A stretch of DNA of 32,901 bases, from positions 1 to 32,901 of the forward strand of contig JACOTG010000110.1 of NCBI GenBank assembly GCA_016178505.1, given 5' to 3'. Shown in pieces: positions 14,789-22,197 of the stretch. A program made the translations under genes and the position numbers. The notes beneath the pieces were generated by a model. That model worked only from the letters and a program-made list of their open reading frames with translations, had not been told where the DNA came from and ran no database searches. The stretch comes from Planctomycetota bacterium. GTDB lineage: Bacteria > Planctomycetota > JACOTG01. Each line of letters begins with the position of its first letter. Position 1 is the first letter of the stretch.

Positions 14789-17746
14789 ATGATTCCGCGA
14801 GCGCTTTTTCCCGCATCCCTTCGCCCGTCGACGTCTCCGCTCGAATCGAACGCTCGCCGACCGCGCGCCGGGATCCGTTCGTTGGGTCTCGCGCTGGCGA
14901 TCCTCGCCGGGAGCACCGTCGCGCGCGCCGGGGAGTCGGATTACACGTTCGCGATCGGTCTCGCGAAGCGCGGCTATTTCGACCTCGGCGAACAGGTCCT
15001 GAAGGACATGGCCGCGAAGCCGAACGCGACGCCCGCGGACAAGGTGTTGGCTCGCCTCGGTCAGGCCGGGATCATGCGACAAGCGGCGGAGAAGGAGCTC
15101 GACGACAAGAAGAAGGTCGACAAGCTCCGCGAAGCCGTGAAGATCTACGGCGATACGATCAAGGGCCTCGAGGCGGCGAACCCGCAGTATTGGTCGGCGG
15201 TCTTCGAGTATGCCGATTGTTTGCAGTTCATCGCGCAGACGATCGCCGAACAGATCAAGGACATGACCGACAAGAGCCAGAAGAAGTCTCTGCAATCCGA
15301 AGGGCTTCAGGCTCTCGACAATGCCGGGAAGCAACTCGATGCGATCGCCGACCACTTCGAGAAGGACCGCACGACCAACCCGGACTCGGAAAACCAGTGG
15401 AAGAAGGCGAAGTACTATCGCGCGATCAACTATTACTTCCAAGCGCAGGTCTACGATCGCGGTTCGCTCGAGCGCGAGAACACGCTGAAGCGCGGCGCCG
15501 AAGCCATCGACAACCTGCTGTGGGATCTCGACGCGGAAACCGACCCGGTCGCGTTCTACGCGCTCATCTACAAGGGGAAGTGTCTCGGGGAGCGCAGCCT
15601 CGAGAACAGCAGCAAGGACGATTTGCGCGGGGCGAAGACCTCCTTCGAGGGCGTGACCGTGCTCGCGGAACAAGAAGCCAACCTCGATCACTTCCAGAAC
15701 CTGGTCGAAGGAGCGTACGACGAGTACGCGAAGCTGCTCCTCGAGTGGAAGGACTATGTCGGCTGCGATCAGTTCGTAAAGGAGATGCGGAAGAAGTTTG
15801 GCAAGCGGCCGGTCCAGGGTCCGGGGTGGGAAGCGGAGTGCAGCCAGGCCGACGCACTGCATCAGCTCGGCAAGGACGAAGAGGCGTTGACCGTTGCCAA
15901 GCGCGTTTCCGAAGAGGCGAAAGGCACGACCGCGGGCAAGCACGCGAACGAGATCCTCGCGAAGCTCGTGAAGGCGAGCGGCGGCGCGGGCGGCGGGAGC
16001 AGCGAAGCGTCGCTCGGGGTGCTCATCAGCGCGGCGCGCGGACTCTTCGACGCCGGGAAGTACGACGAGGCATTGACCGTTTACCAGCAAGCGGCCGTGA
16101 AGATCGAAAAGCCCGACGACCAGAAGACGCACGGCGGCGCGACGTGGAACGCGATCGGGAAGTGCTTCGTGCGGCTCGGGCGGCAGCAGGAGGCGGGCAT
16201 TGCGTTCCTCGAGGGCGCGGCGCTCTACCCGGAGCCGAAGGATCGTCTCGTCGAGAATTCGCTGGCGGCCAACGACTCGCTCGGCGCGTTCGCGAAGCTG
16301 ACGGGCAGCGAATTCGACAAGGCGAAGGCGAAGGAAGCACACGAGCTCGCCGCGAAGGTCTCGACCGGGGCCGACTTCGCCTACTCGACCGCCAAGGATC
16401 AAATGAGCGACGGTCGCTTCGCGGAGGCGTACGAGTCGTTCAAGAAGCTCGACACGACCGCGGGGACGAAGTTCGACAACTCGCGGTTCTACATGGCAAC
16501 GGCCGCGTTCGACGAAGGGCAACGCCTCCTAACCAAGGAGAAGAACGAAGCCAAGGCGAACGAGTGGTTCGCGAAGATTGCGTCCGACGCGAAAGAGTAC
16601 GCCGACGCCATCAACGACCCGAAGAACCCGGCCGCCGACACGACGGTGGCGGATTCGCGGAAGCAGACGCAAGCCGCGTTCGTGTTCTTCGACGCGAAGG
16701 GACACGCGGTGAAGAAGGAGGCGGCCAAGGTCGTCGAGACTCTGAAGGGCTTCTTCGACACGTACGCGGACCAAGAGCAGCTCGTTCCCTCGGCGCTCTT
16801 GCTCGAGACGACCGCGCTCTGCGACCTCGGCAAGATGGACGATGCGGAGCAGCTCGTGACGAGCCTCTTGCCGAAGCTCGGCAATTCGACGGACCTGACG
16901 AAGGCGCTCGGTGCCATCGGCGAGGCGCACCGAACGGCCGCGAAGCCGCTCGGCGAGGCGATCAAAGCGGCGCGGGAGAAGAAGGCCGAGCCGGATCCGA
17001 AGCAGGTCGCCGAGTGGAAGGACCATCTGGGGAAAGGCGCCGACATCCTGTCGCAGTGGTCGAAACGCCCGGGCGCGAACCCGACGGCCGTGAGGCTGAT
17101 GCAGATCGGCGAGATGTACCAAGACACCGAGCAGTGGGAGAAGGCTGCGGACGTCTACGCGGACGTTCTGCAGCGGACGAAGGACGACACTCGATTCGAC
17201 AAGCGGGACGCGCTCATGCTTCGCTACGGGCAGACGCTGATTGCGCTCGCGCGGACCAAACCGGAGAAGTACGCCGTGGCAGAGGCGATCTATCCGGAGA
17301 TCTACGACACCAACTGCGTACAGCCCGGCAAACCCGGACCGGACGGAAAGAAGCAACTGAAGGTCGTGCCGAGCATCATGCTCGATTACGCGACGGTCCT
17401 CGGGGGTGCACTCGAAGTCGACAAGGACGGGAAGGTCGTTCACCAGGACGACGGCGTCAAGAAGTACGACAAAGCGCTCGAGCTCTACGGGATTCTCGCG
17501 ACGAAGCTCACGAACAGCTCGAAGTTCCCGGACGAGTGGATCGAGGCAAAGTGCGGCATCGCTTGGATGATGTACAAGCAGAAGTCATCCGAGGCGAGCA
17601 CGATCCTCACCAACTTCGATCGGACGAACCGAGCGCTCATCGACGTTTCGCCGGTGAGAGCGAAGTTCGACTACCTGAAGAAGCTGCTCTTCGTGCCCGG
17701 GAGCAGCGACAAGAAGATCGAGATCAAGAAGAGCGACAAGAAATAG
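14789..17746 (+). CDS. Exported TPR-repeat protein, 985 aa
   Basis: The start is ATG 14789, preceded by ACGGAGGACCGA; the frame is open further upstream but overlaps the promoter. A long basic N-region (about 30 residues) precedes the signal core SLGLALAILAGSTVARA, so the product should be exported. The rest is almost entirely helical, with repeated TPR-like pairs, for example YTFAIGLAKRGYFDLGEQVL, KYDEALTVYQQAAVKI, WEKAADVYADVLQRT and YDKALELYGILATKL. TPR arrays act as protein-docking scaffolds. The last 20 residues are lysine-rich (KIEIKKSDKK). It lies beside the toroid genes and resembles the exported TPR proteins of the ExbB/ExbD operon in style, so it may belong to the same machinery. 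That is an inference. Its stop is one base from the stop of the convergent next gene. Confidence 0.85.
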   Translation: MIPRALFPASLRPSTSPLESNARRPRAGIRSLGLALAILAGSTVARAGESDYTFAIGLAKRGYFDLGEQVLKDMAAKPNATPADKVLARLGQAGIMRQAAEKELDDKKKVDKLREAVKIYGDTIKGLEAANPQYWSAVFEYADCLQFIAQTIAEQIKDMTDKSQKKSLQSEGLQALDNAGKQLDAIADHFEKDRTTNPDSENQWKKAKYYRAINYYFQAQVYDRGSLERENTLKRGAEAIDNLLWDLDAETDPVAFYALIYKGKCLGERSLENSSKDDLRGAKTSFEGVTVLAEQEANLDHFQNLVEGAYDEYAKLLLEWKDYVGCDQFVKEMRKKFGKRPVQGPGWEAECSQADALHQLGKDEEALTVAKRVSEEAKGTTAGKHANEILAKLVKASGGAGGGSSEASLGVLISAARGLFDAGKYDEALTVYQQAAVKIEKPDDQKTHGGATWNAIGKCFVRLGRQQEAGIAFLEGAALYPEPKDRLVENSLAANDSLGAFAKLTGSEFDKAKAKEAHELAAKVSTGADFAYSTAKDQMSDGRFAEAYESFKKLDTTAGTKFDNSRFYMATAAFDEGQRLLTKEKNEAKANEWFAKIASDAKEYADAINDPKNPAADTTVADSRKQTQAAFVFFDAKGHAVKKEAAKVVETLKGFFDTYADQEQLVPSALLLETTALCDLGKMDDAEQLVTSLLPKLGNSTDLTKALGAIGEAHRTAAKPLGEAIKAAREKKAEPDPKQVAEWKDHLGKGADILSQWSKRPGANPTAVRLMQIGEMYQDTEQWEKAADVYADVLQRTKDDTRFDKRDALMLRYGQTLIALARTKPEKYAVAEAIYPEIYDTNCVQPGKPGPDGKKQLKVVPSIMLDYATVLGGALEVDKDGKVVHQDDGVKKYDKALELYGILATKLTNSSKFPDEWIEAKCGIAWMMYKQKSSEASTILTNFDRTNRALIDVSPVRAKFDYLKKLLFVPGSSDKKIEIKKSDKK

Positions 17747-17747
17747 C

Positions 17748-19745
17748 TCAGCGCGGCGCGCCGTCGGTGGGCGTCGTCGCGCCCTTTGCTTGGTAGGTGA
17801 TCTTCGGGTCGAGGAGCACTCGGTCGTATCGCGGGTCGTGCCGCGCGCTCACGCGAAACGCGAAAACGTCGCCAGCCTTCACGTCACGATGAAGTTGGAA
17901 CGGATGCCCGGTCGTGTCCGAGCCCTGGATCTCCGCATCGAGCACCTTTTCCGACGTGCGACCGACGAGCTGCCACATCTCGACGAGCACGCCGTCGCCC
18001 CCCGCCGATTCCTTGCGAGCCGTGGCGTCGACGGCAACTTTGCCGGCGCGCGGCGCGATCCAGAGAATGACGGGGTCGGTGGAGCCCGGCTCGAGTGCGC
18101 CCTTCGAGATGCGGGCCGTCGACGTGGGGCTTTGCCAGCGACTCGCATTGCCGTCCCAAACGAGGCGGGTGAAGCGTCGATCGTGGAGATCGAGGTACTG
18201 CCACCGCGCGGCACCTTGTCGACTGCCGAAGTCCTTCGAGAAGACGAAGGCGTCGCGGCCTTCGGCGGGATCGGCCACGAGTTGATCGCAGTCGTAGACG
18301 ATGTCGAGCGCGGCGGCGCCGCTTCGGGAGTCGTGCGCGTAGTCGCGAAGCACCTTGTCGACGAAGCTCGAGTCCTCGTGGTGGGCGAACAGCTCCTGAA
18401 CGCTCACGTGTCGCGATCCGCGAACCGCCGGCTTCGTGACCGGCCGCGTGGCTAGCGGGGCGAGGCGCTTGAAGAATGGCCAATTCGCGATGGCCTGCTC
18501 CGGCGGCAGGCCGTCCCAACCGCCCGACCAGTTGCCTGCTTCGACGCCGTAGGCGCCGTGCTCCCACGAAAGGCTGCCTTGCTCGAAGTAGCGACGGTCG
18601 AGCGCGGCCTCGCGCGTGGCCTTGCTGCCGCGCATGTTCGCCGCGAGTTGGGGTCCATCGATCTCGCTGACGATCTTCGTGCCGGGGAGCGACGCCCGAA
18701 CGTTGTCGAGCGTGAACGAATGGTCCGTGTCGGGCGCATCGTCGACGACGAGCCAGTCGAGCCCCTCGGCGTAACTCGGGAATCCGTACGTCCCGCGTTT
18801 CGCGCAGCCGCCGGCGGCTCCTTCTTGTGCGGTCACGGAGAGCTGGATCCCATACGGCGCGCTCGGATCGCCGGACTTGATGCCGTCGCGGCACGCGCGC
18901 ACCCATCGGGCGAGCGAGTCCGTGCGGAACGCGAACCAGTCCTGGTCGGCGACCGTCAGATCGGGCGTGCCGCGGGAGCCGTCGATGGGAGGAATCGAGA
19001 CGTTCGTGAACGTCTGGTACGGCCGCTCGACGCCCCAGACGTAGTTCAGCGTCTCGATGCGCCCGTATGTTCGCTCGAGGAACTGCTGGTAGTCGGCGTG
19101 CGCCGCGTCCGAGAAGTCGCAGTAGGCGACCCACGGGTATTCGGACTCGAAGCTCGGGGTCCACGTCGTGATGTAGTAGAGGATCGTCGGTCGCAGGCTC
19201 GGTTGCTCGCGGAAGTGCGCCGCGATCGCTTGGTGATAGGCCGACACCGCCTCGCGCAGCGCCGGGACGTGAAAGCTCGGAACGTAGAAGTGCTCGCCGA
19301 AGAGGAAGAGCGTGCACGGTCGCCCGCGCTCGTTCTCCATCACCCAATGCTGACCCTCCTGACGCGAGGCCACGAGCCATTCCGGCAGCTCGCGCAGGGA
19401 AATGGCGATCGATGCTTTCATTCCCTTCGACGCCAGGTACACGAGCTGGGCATCGATGCGATTCCAGTCAAATCGCCCGCGCTCCACTTCGGTGAATCGC
19501 CACGGGAGGTCGAGCTTGATGGCGTTCATGCCGAGAGCGCGCGCCTCGTCGACGAACCGGCGAAAGGGGCCCTCGGCGTTCCTTCCCACGAGCTTGCTCA
19601 AGGCCTCGAGCTGAAAGATGCGCTCGCTTCCGGCGATGACGGGTGAATCCGGGGTCGGGTTGCCGGCGCCGACGGGAAACGTCGCACAAGCGCCGAGGAG
19701 GACGAACACCGCGGCTACGGCGGAAACGAACGAGGCGCGAGTCAT
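17748..19745 (-). CDS. GH42-like (beta-galactosidase-type) lipoprotein
   Basis: The protein is 665 aa. ATG 19745 is chosen because the product then starts with a lipoprotein signal (VAAVFVLLGAC, lipobox LGAC, C20). The middle is a TIM-barrel glycoside hydrolase: LGMNAIKLDLPWRFTEVERG, FDWNRIDAQL and FLERTYGRIETLNYVWG. The last of these closely follows the GH42 pattern rYgtidaLNxaWG. The usual GH42 Asn-Glu acid/base pair is not obvious; ESEYPW lies in that region. IVSEIDG could hold the nucleophile. The last ~170 residues look like a beta-sandwich. It is probably surface-exposed, acting on galactosides or related glycans, or a degenerate carbohydrate-binding relative. It lies 46 bases downstream of the PspC gene and is probably co-transcribed with it. 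Confidence 0.75.
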   Translation of the reverse strand: MTRASFVSAVAAVFVLLGACATFPVGAGNPTPDSPVIAGSERIFQLEALSKLVGRNAEGPFRRFVDEARALGMNAIKLDLPWRFTEVERGRFDWNRIDAQLVYLASKGMKASIAISLRELPEWLVASRQEGQHWVMENERGRPCTLFLFGEHFYVPSFHVPALREAVSAYHQAIAAHFREQPSLRPTILYYITTWTPSFESEYPWVAYCDFSDAAHADYQQFLERTYGRIETLNYVWGVERPYQTFTNVSIPPIDGSRGTPDLTVADQDWFAFRTDSLARWVRACRDGIKSGDPSAPYGIQLSVTAQEGAAGGCAKRGTYGFPSYAEGLDWLVVDDAPDTDHSFTLDNVRASLPGTKIVSEIDGPQLAANMRGSKATREAALDRRYFEQGSLSWEHGAYGVEAGNWSGGWDGLPPEQAIANWPFFKRLAPLATRPVTKPAVRGSRHVSVQELFAHHEDSSFVDKVLRDYAHDSRSGAAALDIVYDCDQLVADPAEGRDAFVFSKDFGSRQGAARWQYLDLHDRRFTRLVWDGNASRWQSPTSTARISKGALEPGSTDPVILWIAPRAGKVAVDATARKESAGGDGVLVEMWQLVGRTSEKVLDAEIQGSDTTGHPFQLHRDVKAGDVFAFRVSARHDPRYDRVLLDPKITYQAKGATTPTDGAPR

Positions 19746-19791
19746 CGGTCGCGATTGTATCGGCGTCCGGACGATTCGCACACGGCCCAGG

Positions 19792-20133
19792 TCACGACGT
19801 GCGCGCGTCGAAGTCTTCGGGAAGCGCGTCCGCCGGAGGCATGAAGATCCACAGCAGGACATAGATGAAGCCGCCGGCGCCGCCCGCGAAGACGCCGATC
19901 GCGAAGAGGAAACGCGCGACCCAGACGGGCCACGAAAAAAAGTACGCGACGCCGGCGCAGACCCCGCCGATGGCGCCGTGCTGCGGAATGCGGCACAGCA
20001 CGCGCGAGCCGTCGGGGCGCTTGGGTGAGACCTGCCGGCCGCCAGCGGCCTGGCTGCGCCGCGCCCCGATCGATCCCGTCGCGATGAGCGCGAGAACGAT
20101 GAGCACGACGAGCTCGAACCAGCCGATGTGCAC
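19792..20133 (-). CDS. PspC-domain membrane protein
   Basis: The protein is 113 aa. The start is GTG 20133, with AGGAG seven bases upstream; there is no ATG nearby. An N-terminal transmembrane helix (FELVVLIVLALIATGSI) and a basic loop are followed by a PspC domain: IGGVCAGVAYFFSWPVWVAR, then a second helix FIYVLLWIFMPP. PspC proteins are envelope-stress sensors in enterobacteria, but many stand-alone family members have no known role. Here the arrangement of an extra helix before the PspC module is unusual but seen in small PspC proteins. It precedes the GH42-like lipoprotein gene. Confidence 0.8.
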   Translation of the reverse strand: MHIGWFELVVLIVLALIATGSIGARRSQAAGGRQVSPKRPDGSRVLCRIPQHGAIGGVCAGVAYFFSWPVWVARFLFAIGVFAGGAGGFIYVLLWIFMPPADALPEDFDARTS

Positions 20134-20199
20134 CGCGCGTCTCCTACGAGATTTGCCCCGCCAAAAATCGACGCGAGTATACGCGGGCGTCGGGGAAAG

Positions 20200-20391
20200 T
20201 CACGGCCGCCGAAGGACGACGAGGTCCTGGTAGCCGCCCATGCCACGCTCGACATACTCCACGACGTCGAGATGCCTCGACCATTCACGCAGCGTCCATG
20301 CCTTCGTTTGGTAGGTCACACTCGTCGCCACGGCCGAACCGAGACGAGAGAGAAACCGGAAATTCGTAGCGTGAATCACTTCACCAGTGTT
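20200..20391 (-). pseudogene. 3' remnant of a gene, probably a SAM-dependent methyltransferase
   Basis: A 63-codon frame with no ATG and an in-frame TAG at its upstream edge ends in VERGMGGYQDLVVLRRP. This resembles the C-terminal beta-hairpin of class I methyltransferases (G-x-QDLVVLR-K/R), and LREWSRHLDVVEYVE fits the preceding helix and strand. Codon use matches the surrounding genes. Upstream of base 20392 no continuation is visible in any frame, and a different gene begins at 20475 on the other strand. The best reading is that an insertion or rearrangement near 20392-20474 removed the 5' part. The family call is tentative. Confidence 0.5.
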
Positions 20392-20474
20392 CTACTCGAC
20401 CGGAGCGGACGCACGGTCTAAATGGGGGGTTCAGGAAGCATGACCCGCAAGGTTCGCCCGCCTGGTCGCGATCC

Positions 20475-22167
20475 ATGATGCGACACGATCATCGGGGTTC
20501 TTCCATTGACTCCATCGACTGCGTACTTCCGTGGGTGCGCCGGTTCCGCTCGTTGCTGGTCGCCCTTTTCCTGTGTCGCGGCCTGCTTGTGCTCTGCGTG
20601 CTTCCGCCCTTCGAAGGATGGGACGAGTATCAACACGTCGCCTACGTCGATCACATGGCGCGTGTCCACACGACACCGGATCCGCGATCGACGCGAGTGT
20701 CGCAAGAATTCCTCTCAGTGCTTCCGGCGTTTCCGCAGAGCGCTCGAGCCGTCGAGCAGCTTGGCCAGTTCGGTGTGCGGACGTATCAACAGTGGTGGGC
20801 GACGCGGGATGTCGGGCATGATCGGCTCGATGCAGGGCCCATCATCCTTTACGAGGCGCAGCACGGGCCCCTCTACTATCGCCTGGCAGCTCCTATCTAC
20901 TCCGCGTTCGGCGGCGTCCGCGACTTGCGCAGGTCCGTGGGAATGCTGCGACTCCTCAATCTCATTCTCGCAACAGTCGCGCTCTGGGTCGTGCTGAGAG
21001 TGCTCGAGAGACTTTGCAAAGATCCGGTTCATGCCGCCATGATGGGGACCGTCCTCGCCCTTCATCCGATGTTCTTGCTCGTCGCAACTCGCGTCGCGAA
21101 CGACGCGCTCGCCGTGCTGTTCGCGACGATCGTGGTGGCGATGATCCTCTGTCCGAACGACCGCCGACTCGTCGTGAATTCAGGGCTGGTTGGAATCGTC
21201 GCGGGTCTCGCGGTGGCCGCAAAAGCGGTGAATCTGGCGCTTCTTCCGTTCGCGGTCGTGTGCACGATTCTGCCCGCGATTCATCGTCGAATCGGAGTCA
21301 CGCGCGCGGTGCTGAGTGCGTCGCTCCTGATCGGTGGAGCGCTCATGGTGGCCTCCGTACCGCTCGTCGGGGACGTATCGCGCTCCGCGCTGGCGCCTCC
21401 GGTGGTCGAGGGACTCATGAATCGCGATGCGGGCCGCGGGGCCGACGCGCTGGTGAGCGCAGGCATCCGAATGGACTGGATCTACCTACTGCGACGCTTG
21501 TGGTTACACGACAGCCTGTGGGTCGGAGGTTGGAGCTATCTTCGGCCGTCCGACGTAGTCCGGCGTATCTACGAAGCGACAATGGTGCTCGGCATCATGG
21601 GGTTCGGCGTCTCGTGGGTGGTTCGGCGTCTCGTGGGTGGTTCGGCGTCTCGTGGGTGGTTCGGCGTCTCGTGGGTGGTTCGGCGTCTCGTGGGTGGTTC
21701 GGCGTCGGGCCCAAATTTTTCTTGACGCGACCGTTGTCGCCCGCTGCATCATGCTCGTGATCTCATTCGCTGTCGCGCTTGCGTATCACATGGTGCTCAG
21801 CCAGGCCGCGTGGGGAAGGGTTCTAACCAACGGCTGGTACGCGGTCGCGGCATGGCCTTGGTTCCTAGTGCTGGCGATTGGTGGGGCGCTGGCCTGGCCA
21901 GGCAGGATCGCGGGCGTGGTTATCCCAGCGCTGATTTCTGCGACGTTCATCGCGGCAGAGGCCATCGGGCTGTTCGCACAGATGGTGCCGACGTACACCG
22001 GGACGCCGCTGGGACTCGAAGCGCTCCGCAGGTTAGCGAGCCTACAGCCCTGGTTCTTCGGGACTGCCATGCTGGTCGGGAGCGCCCTAGCCGCTTTCAC
22101 CATTCTGGCTGCCGTCGGGTGGACACTTCTGACGGCGGTGCGCCGCGCTCGGATTGTGAACGCGTGA
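20475..22167 (+). pseudogene. GT-C membrane glycosyltransferase-like gene, split by 19-bp tandem repeat (possibly phase-variable)
   Basis: Two frames together make one polytopic protein. The first (20475 to TGA 21725) has TM1 RSLLVALFLCRGLLVLCVL, then PPFEGWDEYQHVAYVDHMAR, an acidic motif like the PPDExxH of GT-C/DUF2142-type proteins. About seven more helices follow. The second frame, open through the repeat to 22167, supplies the missing last helices (CIMLVISFAVALAYHMVL, WPWFLVLAIGGALAWPG, FFGTAMLVGSALAAFTI). The break coincides exactly with the repeat at 21601-21706. With one repeat copy the frames join smoothly as GFGVSWVVRRRAQIFLDAT, a 538-aa protein; four copies also restore the frame (557 aa). 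Five copies, as here, truncate it. Convergent with valS. Confidence 0.75.
21601..21706 (+). repeat. 19-bp tandem repeat, 5.6 copies
   Basis: The unit GGTTCGGCGTCTCGTGGGT occurs five times without a mismatch (21601-21695), followed by 11 bases of a sixth. Because 19 is not a multiple of 3, each gain or loss shifts the frame. All three frames through the unit are free of stops, giving a 19-residue protein period. Confidence 0.97.
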
Positions 22168-22197
22168 GGCTCGAGGGCTGATGCGCGGTGTCCTCGG

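Noticed and set aside
20128..20421. Plus-strand 97-codon open frame.
   Set aside because: It is the antisense of the GTG-start region of the PspC gene and of the methyltransferase remnant, with no ribosome site or recognisable sequence.
21601..21706. 19-bp repeats as a CRISPR array.
   Set aside because: Units are directly adjacent with no spacers and lie inside a coding frame.
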